Of a stretch of DNA of 64,000 nucleotides, positions 1 to 8,823 are shown piece by piece; position 1 is the first letter of the stretch; each line of letters begins with the position of its first letter. The DNA comes from an uncultured Collinsella sp. Lineage in GTDB: Bacteria; Actinomycetota; Coriobacteriia; Coriobacteriales; Coriobacteriaceae. The notes beneath the pieces were generated by a model that saw only the letters and a program-made list of their open reading frames with translations, made no database searches and was not told the origin of the DNA. The position numbers and the translations under genes are program-made. The DNA lies in assembly GCA_900766165.1 (NCBI GenBank), contig CAAFUK010000055.1:1-64000 (forward strand), written 5' to 3'.

Positions 1-330
1 CGCTACATCACCTCGGCCGACTTCTTCCACGGCACCCTCGAGCTCGTGGAGCCCGGCGTCCCGGTCTTCCTGTTCATGGGCGAGGACGAGAACCGCAAGC
101 TCGACGAGCGCGTCCGCGCGTTCCTGACCCGCGGCGTGACCGGCGACACCGACATCAACGTCATCGACACCGCCGAGTTCGCGATCCCCGGCCTTGACGA
201 CGAGTTCCGCGTCATCGTCTCCCCGTGGATCCTCTCCTCGCTGATCACCGATCGCCTTGCCGCTTACTACGAGACGGTCACCAAGCACAACCTCAACTAC
301 CGTCGCTACTATCACCAGTTCGACTACTAA
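1..330 (+). CDS. SIS-domain sugar-phosphate isomerase/deglycase, C-terminal part (FrlB-like)
   Basis: The reading frame is open from base 1 and stops at 328-330, so only the last 109 residues are present and the start lies outside the window. What remains looks like the second half of a SIS (sugar isomerase) fold: a central VPVFLFMGEDENRKLDERV segment, then an INVIDTAEFAIPG strand, a helical VSPWILSSLITDRLAAYYE segment and a RRYYHQFDY tail. Proteins of the fructoselysine-6-phosphate deglycase (FrlB) type end in a similar way. The next gene resembles FrlC, which supports a role in fructosamine catabolism in the cytoplasm. This is inference from family resemblance and context; another SIS-domain phosphosugar enzyme is possible. 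Confidence 0.6.
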   Translation, partial: RYITSADFFHGTLELVEPGVPVFLFMGEDENRKLDERVRAFLTRGVTGDTDINVIDTAEFAIPGLDDEFRVIVSPWILSSLITDRLAAYYETVTKHNLNYRRYYHQFDY

Positions 331-354
331 GAGCAAATAACGTTTGTGTAATTG

Positions 355-381
355 GGCCCCGCTCCTATATGGAACGGGGCC
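355..381 (+). terminator. Hairpin between SIS gene and FrlC-like gene
   Basis: GGCCCCGCTCC pairs with GGAACGGGGCC across a 5-base loop. There is no T-run after it, so it may be an intercistronic stem that stabilises RNA rather than a full terminator. Confidence 0.4.
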
Positions 382-403
382 TCGCTTGGGTTGGAGAGTA
401 ATT

Positions 404-1240
404 ATGAGCTATCCGCAGCTTGCCGTCATGAATATCAGCCATCGTTATTTTGACCTTGAGGAATTCTTTTCTTCGGCAGCGGCCTCGGGCTACACGTGTT
501 GCGAGCTTTGGACCGGGGCGATGCATCTGTATGTCGATTGCCATGGATACGATTCGCTCGAGCAGGTGCGGGAGCTGTCGCAGCGGTATGGGGTTCGGAT
601 TGTGGGGCTTTGTCCCGAACAGAACAACCCCAAGCCGTGGAATATCGCGGCGCGCGGGAATGAGGCACGTGCCCGCACGCTCGCGTACTTTAAGAACGTT
701 GTGGATATCGCGGCGGAACTTGGAGCCGAGCAGGTCATGGTCTCGAGCGGCTGGGCATTTTTGAACGAGCCGATCGAGGACGCGTGGGGCCGCAGCGCCT
801 CGATGCTGCGTGCGATTGCCGAGCATGCGGGAGAGCGCGGCGTGCGACTGGTACTCGAGGCCCTACAGCCGGTTGAGTCGATGATCGTGAACTCGGCGGC
901 CGATACGAAGCGCATGATCGAGGCAGTTGATCATCCGGCACTTAAGGCGTGTCTGGATTTGGGCGCTATGGCGGTGGCAGGGGATACCATCGACGATTAT
1001 TTCGACCTGCTTGGCGATGATGTCGCTCACGTGCATTTTGTCGATGTTGCGGCAGATGGCACGACGCATCTTGCCTGGGGTGACGGCGACCGCGATATGC
1101 GCGCCGACCTGGATAGGCTGGTGACGCGCGGCTATCGCGGAGTTGTTTCGGCCGAGACCTATGACTGGCGCTATTTTGCCGACCCCGCAGCTGCCGATGC
1201 GCAGGTAATGGCAGAGTATCGTCGTGCGATTGGCGCCTAG
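404..1240 (+). CDS. Sugar phosphate isomerase/epimerase, FrlC-like (xylose isomerase-like TIM barrel)
   Basis: A 278-residue single-domain protein, close to the usual size of fructoselysine 3-epimerase (FrlC). It has the pattern of an AP-endonuclease-2/xylose-isomerase TIM barrel, with likely metal-ligand strands at VLEALQP, CLDLGAM, HVHFVDV and near the C-terminus SAETYDW. The start at 404 is preceded by GGAGAG at a good distance; an upstream in-frame extension to 344 runs through the hairpin and is unlikely. It lies 73 bp after a SIS-domain gene that resembles FrlB, so the pair may interconvert or cleave fructosamines such as psicoselysine and fructoselysine. The fold call is firm; the exact substrate is inferred from the neighbour. 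Confidence 0.65.
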   Translation: MSYPQLAVMNISHRYFDLEEFFSSAAASGYTCCELWTGAMHLYVDCHGYDSLEQVRELSQRYGVRIVGLCPEQNNPKPWNIAARGNEARARTLAYFKNVVDIAAELGAEQVMVSSGWAFLNEPIEDAWGRSASMLRAIAEHAGERGVRLVLEALQPVESMIVNSAADTKRMIEAVDHPALKACLDLGAMAVAGDTIDDYFDLLGDDVAHVHFVDVAADGTTHLAWGDGDRDMRADLDRLVTRGYRGVVSAETYDWRYFADPAAADAQVMAEYRRAIGA

Positions 1241-1409
1241 GCGGGGTTGGGTTGCGGCAATCTGCCCTATGTTTCCAAATGAATACGGCGTGAGCGGCTG
1301 CGACGGATTTTCCCCGCAAGCACTCTAGTATGCTAAAGTACCCAGAAGACCGGCGGAGCTATGCCGGTCTTCTGTTCTATATGAAACACAGCATGAGGAG
1401 GCTCACCAG
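1241..1409 (+). promoter_or_regulatory. his operon leader with strong hairpin
   Basis: This 169-bp leader contains a perfect 11-bp stem, AGAAGACCGGC (1344-1354) with GCCGGTCTTCT (1363-1373), followed by GTTCTAT. It could be the terminator of the previous unit or an attenuator of the his operon. TATGCT at 1329-1334 could be a -10 element just upstream, but no good -35 is seen. A 10-codon frame with one histidine codon (1381-1413) ends in TGA overlapping the hisZG ATG. It lacks its own Shine-Dalgarno and is not a convincing leader peptide. Confidence 0.4.
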
Positions 1410-3125
1410 ATGACGGCCACACCGTGGGGATTCCGGGACATATTGCCCGAGGAGGCTCAGGCGCGCGAGGAGATTGCGCTGACGGTGAAGGGCTGCTTCA
1501 GGGAGCATCATTACCTGCCGGTCGAGACGCCGCTGCTCGAGGACAAGGGTTCGCTTGAGGAGGGCGGCCGCATTGCGGACACCCCGTTTAAGCTTTTTGA
1601 TGACGACGGTCGCCTGCTGGTGGTCCGTCCCGACAACACGCTGCCGATCGTTCGCCTGGTTTCGACTCGCATGCGTGCGGCCGATCTGCCGCTGCGCCTG
1701 CGCTATGAGGCGCCGGTGGTTCGTGAGTGCCAGCGCAATGCCGGTGGCTCGCGTCAGTTTACGCAGCTGGGCTTTGAGCTTATCGGTGCGGGTGATGCCG
1801 CGGGCGATGTCGAGGTTGTCTCACTGGTCGCCGAGGCCGTGCGCAAGCTGGCACTTCCCGGTGCGCGCATTATCGCGGGCAGCGTGCGTCCGTTTAAGGA
1901 ACTGCTCGCGGCCTGTGAGGATCGCGAACTGGCTGCCGAGGCATTGCGTTGTGTGCACGCCAACGACTTCGTGTGCCTCGATGCCCGCGTGGCGGCAAGT
2001 GCCGAGCCCGAGGCCGTCAAGGCCGCCATTAGCGAGCTGCCGCGCCTGCACGGTGGTGCCGAGGTGCTCGACCGCGTCGACGCGCTGCTGGCGGCGGCGG
2101 GCATTGTCGCGCCGCTCACGCGCGAGCTGCGTGCACTGGTCGAGGGCCTGGCTCCCGAGGACGCCCAGGTGCTGTCCTTCGACTTCTCCATCATGAACTC
2201 GTTTGATTACTACACGGGCCTGGTCTTTAAAGCCTATGCCGGTGGCCTGCCCGATCCGGTGGGTTCGGGCGGACGCTACGACTCCATCTTTACCGGCGCA
2301 TTTGGCGACGGCATCGAGGTGCCGGCGGCGGGTTTTGCCTTTTCGCTTGAGCGCCTGGAGGCTGCGCGCACCTCGGTCGAGGACGCTGCATCCGATGGTG
2401 ACCATGCCGTGGGCCGCGGCGCCGAGGGTCCGCTGCGCATCGCCGTGCCCAAGGGCTCGCTCAAGGCCGACACGCTCGACGTGCTCGAGGCCGCGGGCTT
2501 GGACGTCTCTGAGCTGCGCGACCCCGGCCGTCACCTCATCGTACGCGGCCGCGACACGCGTGCCGGTGAGGGCGCGGTCGGCGATATCGAGTTTGTTATC
2601 GTGCGCCCCAGCGACGCGCCCGCCTTTGTGGGCTGCGGCGGTGCCGACTGTGGCATCTGCGGATGGGACTCGCTTATCGAGGCCGACCTCAACCTGCTGC
2701 AGCTCGTCGATCTGGGCTATGGCCTGTGCACCTTTATCGAGGCGGAGCCCGCGTGGCGTGCCGGTCAGGCCGAGCGCAACTATGCCCGCCGCGGTTCCCT
2801 GCGTGTGGCCACCAAGTATCCGCGCATCGCGAGCGCCTGGTATGCCGAGCGCGGCGTGAATGCCGATATCGTTTCGCTGCACGGCAACATTGAGCTGGGC
2901 CCCATCGTCGGCATGACCGACCGCATCGTGGACATTACCGCCACGGGCGCCACCCTGCGCGACAACGACCTGGTCGTTACCGGTCGCATTATGGACTGCA
3001 CGGCGCGCTTCTTTGTCAACCCGGGCGCGGCGCGCTTGGATCCACGCGTGCGCAATCTGGCAGATCGCCTGGCCGCCGCCGTGAAAGACAGGCATTTTGA
3101 GCCCGTCGCGGGCTCGGCACAATAG
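1410..3125 (+). CDS. hisZ-hisG: Fused ATP phosphoribosyltransferase: HisZ regulatory + HisG catalytic
   Basis: This 571-residue protein joins two histidine enzymes usually encoded by separate genes. Residues about 1-325 are a HisZ (histidyl-tRNA synthetase-like) domain, with PWGFRDILPEEA at the start and VVRPDNTLPIVRLVSTR and GSGGRYDSI later. A charged linker of about 20 residues follows. From residue 342 (LRIAVPKGSL) to about 560 is a short-form HisG catalytic domain, including GCGGADCGICGWD in place of the usual GAADLGIVGKD and the phosphate-binding VDITATGATLRDNDL. Short HisG needs HisZ to work, so the fusion makes sense as one polypeptide for the first step (ATP + PRPP). The start has GAGGAGG seven bases upstream. 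It is first in the his operon. Confidence 0.92.
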   Translation: MTATPWGFRDILPEEAQAREEIALTVKGCFREHHYLPVETPLLEDKGSLEEGGRIADTPFKLFDDDGRLLVVRPDNTLPIVRLVSTRMRAADLPLRLRYEAPVVRECQRNAGGSRQFTQLGFELIGAGDAAGDVEVVSLVAEAVRKLALPGARIIAGSVRPFKELLAACEDRELAAEALRCVHANDFVCLDARVAASAEPEAVKAAISELPRLHGGAEVLDRVDALLAAAGIVAPLTRELRALVEGLAPEDAQVLSFDFSIMNSFDYYTGLVFKAYAGGLPDPVGSGGRYDSIFTGAFGDGIEVPAAGFAFSLERLEAARTSVEDAASDGDHAVGRGAEGPLRIAVPKGSLKADTLDVLEAAGLDVSELRDPGRHLIVRGRDTRAGEGAVGDIEFVIVRPSDAPAFVGCGGADCGICGWDSLIEADLNLLQLVDLGYGLCTFIEAEPAWRAGQAERNYARRGSLRVATKYPRIASAWYAERGVNADIVSLHGNIELGPIVGMTDRIVDITATGATLRDNDLVVTGRIMDCTARFFVNPGAARLDPRVRNLADRLAAAVKDRHFEPVAGSAQ

Positions 3126-3230
3126 CGCGAGCGCGTACGGGCGCCCCCACGTCCGGGCCGCGGGTCGACTGACGCCGCAGCCCGGCCTCTCGTCTTGCGA
3201 ATGAAACTTCAACCGATAGGGGATGCCGAT

Positions 3231-4670
3231 ATGAAGACCATCAAACTTGCTCCCGGCGAGCGCCTCGTCACTAACCAGCTCAACCGCAAGGGCGTGCTGC
3301 CGCAAAACATCGTCGACGCCGCCCGCGATATCGTGGCCGACGTGCGCGCCAACGGCGATGCCGCGGTGCGCGATTACTGTCAGCGTTTTGACGGCGTTGA
3401 GCTGCAGAGCTTCCGTCTGCCGCAGGAGCAGATCGATGCTGCGCTCGAAGGTCTCGATCCCGCTTTTGTCGCTGCGCTTGAGAAGGCCGCGCGTCAGATT
3501 CGCGAATTCCACCAGCGCGAGGTCGAGCAGAGCTGGTTTACCACGCGCCCGGACGGCACGATACTCGGCGTTAAGGTGACCCCGCTCGCGGCGGCTGGCA
3601 TCTATGTGCCGGGCGGTCGCGCGCAGTATCCCTCCACGGTGCTCATGAATGCCATTCCCGCCAAGGTTGCCGGCGTCAAGCGCGTGGTTATGGTGACCCC
3701 GCCGCAAAAAGACGGCCTGATCAGCCCCCACACGCTTGCCGCGGCAAAGCTCGGCGGCGTGGACGAAATCTATATGGTGGGCGGCGCCCAGGCCGTGGCC
3801 GCGCTGGCGTACGGTACCGAGACCATTCCGCGTGTCGACAAGATTACCGGCCCGGGCAACGCTTTTGTTGCCGCTGCCAAGCAGATTGTCTCGGGCGATG
3901 TGGGAATCGATATGGTTGCCGGTCCCTCCGAGGTCTGCGTGCTGGCCGATGCCACGGCCAAGCCCATGGTGGTCGCGGCAGACCTGATGGCCCAGGCCGA
4001 GCACGATCCGCTGGCAGCATGCTATCTGGTGACTTGCGACGAGCAGTTTGCGCGCGAGGTCGAGGCCGGCATCGACATTCTGGTGGCGCAGTCGCCGCGT
4101 GCCGAGATCACGCGCGCCTCGCTCGACAACGAAGGCACCATCGTGGTGGCCGCCGATATGGCCGCTGCCGTCGAGGCGGTGAACACCGTGGCGCCCGAGC
4201 ACCTGGAGCTGCACTGCAAGGATGCGATGGGCCTGCTTGGCGGCATTCGCAACGCCGGCGCCATCTTTGTGGGCGCTTGGAGCTCCGAGCCGCTTGGCGA
4301 TTATGTTGCCGGCCCCAACCACACGCTGCCGACCGGCGGCACGGCCATGTTCTCCAACCCGCTTTCAGTCGAAGAGTTCGTCAAGCGCTCGAGTGTCATT
4401 TGCTATACACCCGAAGGCCTGCTCTCCGATGCTCCCGCTACGCAGTGCCTGGCCGAGGCCGAGGGCCTGTGGGCGCACGCGCTTTCCGCCGCCCTGCGTC
4501 GCCGCGTGCTGGAGCAGGGCGAGGATGCCGTGAGTGCCGAGTCGCTGGCCGCGGCCGACCTGACCAAGGTCGCCTGGCCGGGCGACGCCGTGGCGACGGT
4601 TGCTGAGGGCGTGGACCTGGCGGCGGCTGCGGGCGCGGATGGCGTTGGCGCGACCGGCGAGGAGGCCTAA
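3231..4670 (+). CDS. hisD: Histidinol dehydrogenase
   Basis: A 479-residue NAD-dependent zinc enzyme for the last two oxidations, histidinol to histidine. The signature region is clear: [19 protein letters not shown], then [18 protein letters not shown] and [14 protein letters not shown]. The zinc-ligand segment [10 protein letters not shown] and the catalytic pair in [11 protein letters not shown] are also present. I chose ATG 3231, preceded by AGGGG at 3218-3222; an in-frame ATG at 3201 and a TTG at 3195 lack such a site. The C-terminal 50 or so residues are longer than in typical HisD (about 430) and are alanine- and glycine-rich. It begins 105 bp after hisZG, and hisC follows after one base. 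Confidence 0.95.
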   Translation: MKTIKLAPGERLVTNQLNRKGVLPQNIVDAARDIVADVRANGDAAVRDYCQRFDGVELQSFRLPQEQIDAALEGLDPAFVAALEKAARQIREFHQREVEQSWFTTRPDGTILGVKVTPLAAAGIYVPGGRAQYPSTVLMNAIPAKVAGVKRVVMVTPPQKDGLISPHTLAAAKLGGVDEIYMVGGAQAVAALAYGTETIPRVDKITGPGNAFVAAAKQIVSGDVGIDMVAGPSEVCVLADATAKPMVVAADLMAQAEHDPLAACYLVTCDEQFAREVEAGIDILVAQSPRAEITRASLDNEGTIVVAADMAAAVEAVNTVAPEHLELHCKDAMGLLGGIRNAGAIFVGAWSSEPLGDYVAGPNHTLPTGGTAMFSNPLSVEEFVKRSSVICYTPEGLLSDAPATQCLAEAEGLWAHALSAALRRRVLEQGEDAVSAESLAAADLTKVAWPGDAVATVAEGVDLAAAAGADGVGATGEEA

Positions 4671-4671
4671 C

Positions 4672-5787
4672 ATGGCCGAACTCACGCCGCGCATGAAGGA
4701 GCTCGTCCAGCCCTACCTGGCCGGCATTGAGCCCTATGATCCCAACTTTACGCCCACGCGCATCAACCTTTCGGCCAACGAGAACACCTATCCCGTGCCG
4801 GCCGGCGTGCGCGAGGCGATTGATGCAGCCCTGGCTGCCACGCCGCTCAACCGTTATCCCGACCCCATGTCCAACGACCTGCGCGACGAGCTTGCTGCCT
4901 GGCATGGCGTGACGCGCGAGAACATCTGCGTGGGAAACGGCGGCGACGAGCTGCTCTATAACTATCTGCTGGCGTTTGGCGGCGCGGGACGGACCCTGCT
5001 CAACTGCCCGCCGTGCTTTAGCGAGTATGCCTTCTTTGCGTCTCTGTGCCAGACCGAGGTGCGTGACGTGTGGCGCGACCCCGCGAGCTTTGAGCTCGAC
5101 CAGGCGGCCGTGCTTGCGGCGGCGCCCGAGTGCAGCCTGGCAATTGTGACCTCGCCCAACAATCCCACGGGCGACGTGGCGCCGCTCGACTTTGTCGCGG
5201 CCCTGTGCGATGCGTGTCCCGGCATGGTCATGGTCGACGAGGCCTACGTTGAGTTTGCCGACGATTCGTTTGGCGCGGCCACCACGGCGCAAGGCCTTAT
5301 CGCCGAGCATTCCAACCTGGTGATTCTGCACACGCTGTCCAAGGCGTTTGGCGCTGCCGGCGCGCGCCTGGGCTATGTGATCGCAGCGCCCGAGGTTATT
5401 GACGTGTTCGCGGCGATTCGCCAGATCTATTCGGTCAACGTGCTGAGCCAGGCCGCCGCGCTTGCCTGCGTGCGTGCCCGCGATGCGTACGCACCCGTGG
5501 TGGCACAGGTCGCATCCGAGCGCGAGCGCGAGCTGTGCGCCCTGCGCGCGATGGCTGCCGAGGGCCTGCCCGTGGAGGCGTGGCCGAGCGCAGCGAACTT
5601 TGTGCTCGTGCGCACGCCGCATGCCACGCGCGTGCGCGAGCGTCTGCGTGATGAGTATTCGATTTTGGTGCGCGATTTTAGCTATGCGCCGGGGCTCGCG
5701 GACTGTCTGCGCATTACCGTGGGTACGCCGCGGGAAAACGACGAGGTGCTGGCTGCGTTTGCCGCGCTGGTGAAGGAGGAGATGTAG
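4672..5787 (+). CDS. hisC: Histidinol-phosphate aminotransferase
   Basis: A 371-residue class I/II PLP-dependent aminotransferase converting imidazole-acetol phosphate to histidinol phosphate. NLSANENTYPVP at the N-terminus is the usual HisC opening, SPNNPTGDV and VDEAYVEFAD line the cofactor site, and the Schiff-base lysine sits in HTLSKAFGAAGARLGY. The ATG at 4672 starts one base after the hisD stop, with GAGGAGG inside the hisD end acting as ribosome site. The stop at 5785-5787 directly abuts the hisB ATG, so translation is probably coupled along the operon. Confidence 0.95.
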   Translation: MAELTPRMKELVQPYLAGIEPYDPNFTPTRINLSANENTYPVPAGVREAIDAALAATPLNRYPDPMSNDLRDELAAWHGVTRENICVGNGGDELLYNYLLAFGGAGRTLLNCPPCFSEYAFFASLCQTEVRDVWRDPASFELDQAAVLAAAPECSLAIVTSPNNPTGDVAPLDFVAALCDACPGMVMVDEAYVEFADDSFGAATTAQGLIAEHSNLVILHTLSKAFGAAGARLGYVIAAPEVIDVFAAIRQIYSVNVLSQAAALACVRARDAYAPVVAQVASERERELCALRAMAAEGLPVEAWPSAANFVLVRTPHATRVRERLRDEYSILVRDFSYAPGLADCLRITVGTPRENDEVLAAFAALVKEEM

Positions 5788-6375
5788 ATGGGCCGTTATG
5801 CCGAGGTAACCCGTAAGACGGGGGAGACCGATATTGTCGTCAAGCTCGACTTGGATGGAGCCGGTACGTGTGATATCTCGACCGGCGTGCCGTTTTTCGA
5901 CCACATGCTCAACGCCTTTGGCCGCCATGGCCTGTTTGATTTGACGGTGCATGCGGTAGGCGATGTGGAGGTCGACGCGCACCACACCGTCGAGGACACG
6001 GGTATTGTGCTGGGTGAGGCGTTCTGCCAGGCGCTGGGTGACAAGGCGGGCATTACGCGCTTTGCCGATGCGGCGATCGCCATGGACGAGACGCTCGTGA
6101 TGGCCGCCGTTGACATCTCGGGTCGCGGGCAGGCCTACTGCGAGCTGCCCGTGCCGACTGAGCGCGTGGGCAGTTTCGATACCGAGCTGGCCGTCGAGTT
6201 CTTCTATGCCTTCGCGCGCGACGCCAAGCTCACGCTGCACGTGCGCGAGCTGGCGGGCGGTAACTCGCATCACATTATCGAGGCGGCCTTTAAGGCCGTG
6301 GGCCGCACGATGCGCCGCGCCTGCGAGCTGGACCCCCGCGTGCAGGGCATTCCCAGCACCAAGGGTTCGCTGTAG
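5788..6375 (+). CDS. hisB: Imidazoleglycerol-phosphate dehydratase
   Basis: A 195-residue monofunctional HisB with the histidine-rich manganese motifs FFDHMLNAFGRHG, DAHHTVEDTG and GGNSHHIIEAAFKA. There is no fused HAD phosphatase domain, so histidinol-phosphatase activity has to come from elsewhere; a PHP-type enzyme at 9638-10549 fits. The GGAGGAG at the end of hisC serves as its ribosome binding site. Confidence 0.96.
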   Translation: MGRYAEVTRKTGETDIVVKLDLDGAGTCDISTGVPFFDHMLNAFGRHGLFDLTVHAVGDVEVDAHHTVEDTGIVLGEAFCQALGDKAGITRFADAAIAMDETLVMAAVDISGRGQAYCELPVPTERVGSFDTELAVEFFYAFARDAKLTLHVRELAGGNSHHIIEAAFKAVGRTMRRACELDPRVQGIPSTKGSL

Positions 6376-6388
6376 CTGACGGATCGCA

Positions 6389-6429
6389 CAAACTACCACA
6401 AAGGTGCCTGTCCCCTTTGTGGTGGTTTT
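6389..6429. repeat. Palindromic intergenic element between hisB and hisH
   Basis: AAACTACCACAAAGG pairs with CCTTTGTGGTGGTTTT around a short loop (GTGCCTGTCC), forming a stem of about 14 bp inside the operon. It could be a REP-like element, a processing site, or a partial attenuator between hisB and hisH. Confidence 0.6.
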
Positions 6430-6454
6430 GGACGATGGGAAAAGGGAGGGTCGC

Positions 6455-7156
6455 GTGGGCGAACCGAAGATCGTGGTGGTCGACTACCACAAGGGCAACT
6501 TGTCGAGCGTCGTGCGCGGGCTTGCACGCGCCGGTGCCGCCGCCTGCACGTCGGACAATCCGGAGCAGATCCGCAACGCCGACGGCCTGGTCATTCCGGG
6601 CGTGGGTGCGTTCTATGACGCGATTGCCTTTATGCGCCAGAGCGGCGAGGAGACGGCCGTGCTCGATGCCGTCGCCGCTGGAACTCCGCTGCTCGGCATC
6701 TGCCTGGGCCTTCAGCTATTTTTTGAGCGCGGCAACGAGGGCGTGCCGGCGGACGAGGGCGCGGTCGCGGACGGAAACGCTCCCGAGCAGGCTGGCGGTC
6801 CCTGGGTCGATGGCCTGGGCATCATGCGCGGCTCGTGCACGCGCCTGGAGTCGAGCCGCCTGAAGGTGCCGCACGTGGGCTGGGACCAGGTGCACATGAC
6901 GTCCGCCGGTGCGGCTGATCCGCTGCTTGCCGGTTTTGCCGAGGGCGCCAACATGTACTTCACCCACAGCTACGCGGTGGCCGACGACGCCGATGCCGCT
7001 GATGTTTTGGCGCGCACGCACTACACGCGGAGCTTCCCGTGCATCGCGCGTCATGGCAACGTGTGGGGCTGTCAGTTCCATCCCGAGAAATCCTCCGCGC
7101 TTGGTCAGCGCATTCTTAAGAACTTCGTCAACATCGTCGAGGAGGTTGGCCGATGA
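6455..7156 (+). CDS. hisH: Imidazole glycerol phosphate synthase, glutamine amidotransferase subunit
   Basis: A 233-residue class I glutamine amidotransferase that makes ammonia for HisF. KIVVVDYHKGNLSSV opens the domain, the nucleophile cysteine is in LLGICLGLQLFF, and the His-Glu of the triad are in QFHPEKSS. I chose GTG 6455, with GGGAGGG just upstream; an in-frame ATG at 6404 would begin inside the hairpin element and adds residues not seen in the family. A small insertion around residues 100-120 (acidic, alanine-rich) is longer than usual. The stop overlaps the hisA start by four bases. Confidence 0.94.
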   Translation: MGEPKIVVVDYHKGNLSSVVRGLARAGAAACTSDNPEQIRNADGLVIPGVGAFYDAIAFMRQSGEETAVLDAVAAGTPLLGICLGLQLFFERGNEGVPADEGAVADGNAPEQAGGPWVDGLGIMRGSCTRLESSRLKVPHVGWDQVHMTSAGAADPLLAGFAEGANMYFTHSYAVADDADAADVLARTHYTRSFPCIARHGNVWGCQFHPEKSSALGQRILKNFVNIVEEVGR

Positions 7157-7896
7157 TCCTGTTTCCCGCAATCGATCTGATCGGCGGCAAGGTTGTGCGC
7201 CTGGAGCGCGGCGACCGCAGCCGCTGCAAGGTATATTCCGACGACCCCATGGCCGTTGCCCGCTCGTTTGCCGAGCAGGGCGCGAGCTGGGTGCACGTCG
7301 TCGACCTGTCCGCTGCCTTTGGCGAGGACGAGGACGCGTGCGCTGCCAACTCGGCGGCGATCAAGGCTATCTGCGGCATCGACGGCCTGTCCGTGGACGT
7401 GGGCGGCGGCGTCCGCTCGCTCTCGCGCATCGACGAGTTGGCCGGCTATGGTGCTCGCCGCATTGCGCTGGGCACCGTGCTGGTGACTGAGCCGGGTTTT
7501 GCCGAGGTGGCAGCCCAAGGCTTTGGCGAGCTGTTGGTGGCAGACATCGCCGCACGCGACGGTCAGGTCAAGGTGAACGGCTGGCGTGACGGCGCGGGCG
7601 TGGCACTCGACGACGCCGTGGCGCAGCTCACCGAGCTGGGCTTTAAGCATCTGGTGTATACCGATATCGTGCGCGACGGCATGCAGACGGGCATCGACGT
7701 GGCAGCATATCGCCATGTGGCGCAGGTCGCGGGCTTTCCCGTCGTGGCTTCGGGCGGCATCTCGACGCTCGACGATATCCGCGCACTGGCCGCGGTGGGC
7801 GAGGATGCCATCGAGGGCGCCATTACCGGCCGTGCGCTCTACGAGGGCAATTTTACGCTGGCCCAGGCGCTGGCCGCCGCCCGAGGGGATGAGTAG
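7153..7896 (+). CDS. hisA: ProFAR isomerase
   Basis: A 247-residue (beta-alpha)8 barrel that isomerises ProFAR to PRFAR. The first strand FPAIDLIGGKVVRLERGD carries the first catalytic aspartate, VDVGGGVRS binds phosphate, VNGWRDGAG and YTDIVRDGMQTG hold the second catalytic region, and ASGGISTLDD is the second phosphate site. ATG overlaps the hisH TGA. hisF follows after three bases. Confidence 0.95.
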   Translation: MILFPAIDLIGGKVVRLERGDRSRCKVYSDDPMAVARSFAEQGASWVHVVDLSAAFGEDEDACAANSAAIKAICGIDGLSVDVGGGVRSLSRIDELAGYGARRIALGTVLVTEPGFAEVAAQGFGELLVADIAARDGQVKVNGWRDGAGVALDDAVAQLTELGFKHLVYTDIVRDGMQTGIDVAAYRHVAQVAGFPVVASGGISTLDDIRALAAVGEDAIEGAITGRALYEGNFTLAQALAAARGDE

Positions 7897-7899
7897 CCC

Positions 7900-8682
7900 A
7901 TGCTTACCAAACGCGTGATTCCCTGCTTGGACGTCAAGGGCGGCCGCGTGGTCAAGGGCGTCAACTTTGTGAGCCTGCGCGATGCGGGCGACCCGGTGGA
8001 GCTGGCCCGCGCCTACGACCGCGAGGGTGCGGACGAGGTCGTATTTTTGGACATTACCGCGACGAGCGACAACCGCGCGACGACCATCGAGATGGCGGCG
8101 CACGCGGCCGAAGAGCTTGCTATTCCCTATACCGTGGGCGGCGGCTTTCGCGACTTGGCGGGCATGCGGACCATGGTTGCTGCCGGTGCCGACAAGGTGT
8201 CGCTCAACTCGGCGGCCGTGCGCGACCCGTCGCTGATTAGCCAGGCTGCCGCGGCGTTTGGCAGCCAGGCCGTGGTTGTGGCGATCGATGCCAAGCGTGT
8301 CGGTTTGCCCGGCGCATCCGGTGCTGACAAGTGGGAGGTCTTTACCGCAGGGGGTCGCAACGCTACGGGTATCGACGCGGTGGCGTGGGCCGAGGAGGCG
8401 GCTCGTCGCGGCGCCGGCGAAATCCTACTGACCAGCATGGATCGCGACGGCACCAAGGCCGGCTTTGATTTGGCGCTCACCCGCGCCGTGGCGCGCGCGG
8501 TGCCGATTCCCGTCATCGCGAGCGGCGGCGTGGGCACACTCGAGCATTTTGCCGAGGGCGTGATCGAGGGCGAGGCCGATGCCGTGCTGGCGGCCAGCGT
8601 CTTTCACTTTGGAACCTTCAGCATTCGCGAAGTCAAAGAGTATATGGCCTCACAGGGCATCCCTGTGAGATTGGACTTCTAA
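7900..8682 (+). CDS. hisF: Imidazole glycerol phosphate synthase, cyclase subunit
   Basis: A 260-residue (beta-alpha)8 barrel, partner of HisH, that closes the imidazole ring and releases [24 protein letters not shown] contains the catalytic aspartate at the first strand, and [15 protein letters not shown] contains the second. TVGGGFRDL and [11 protein letters not shown] are the phosphate loops. The stop is followed by a 141-bp gap that contains a large hairpin, unusual inside an otherwise tightly packed operon. Confidence 0.96.
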   Translation: MLTKRVIPCLDVKGGRVVKGVNFVSLRDAGDPVELARAYDREGADEVVFLDITATSDNRATTIEMAAHAAEELAIPYTVGGGFRDLAGMRTMVAAGADKVSLNSAAVRDPSLISQAAAAFGSQAVVVAIDAKRVGLPGASGADKWEVFTAGGRNATGIDAVAWAEEAARRGAGEILLTSMDRDGTKAGFDLALTRAVARAVPIPVIASGGVGTLEHFAEGVIEGEADAVLAASVFHFGTFSIREVKEYMASQGIPVRLDF

Positions 8683-8691
8683 TGCTGCGGC

Positions 8692-8785
8692 TTGTCCAGG
8701 TACCGCATCTTGCCGCTTAAACCGTCACTCGCGTACCAAAGTACGCGTCGCTCTTCTTTCGCGGCAACCTGCGGCACCTGGACAA
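8692..8785. repeat. Long inverted repeat in hisF-hisI gap
   Basis: The arms 8692-8719 and 8758-8785 are inverted copies: TTGTCCAGGTACCGCA on the left and TGCGGCACCTGGACAA on the right, extending inward through TTGCCGC/GCGGCAA with a few mismatches. The loop itself holds a second stem, GCGTAC-CAAA-GTACGC (8731-8746). In RNA this would be a stem of about 28 bp topped by a small hairpin. It looks like a MITE- or REP-type insertion that splits the operon into hisZG-F and hisIE. Confidence 0.7.
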
Positions 8786-8823
8786 CCCTCGCCGACCGGC
8801 GATGTTTAAATTGGGGAATTGAA

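Noticed and set aside
1381..1413. Histidine leader peptide for attenuation
   Set aside because: Only one histidine codon in ten, no ribosome site, and no alternative terminator/antiterminator pairing evident.
1821..4322. 833-codon minus-strand open frame across hisZG and hisD
   Set aside because: It is antisense to two clearly recognised his genes; long antisense frames are common in GC-rich DNA and the translation has no recognisable domains.
4438..6399. 653-codon minus-strand open frame
   Set aside because: Antisense to hisD, hisC and hisB with no domain signature.
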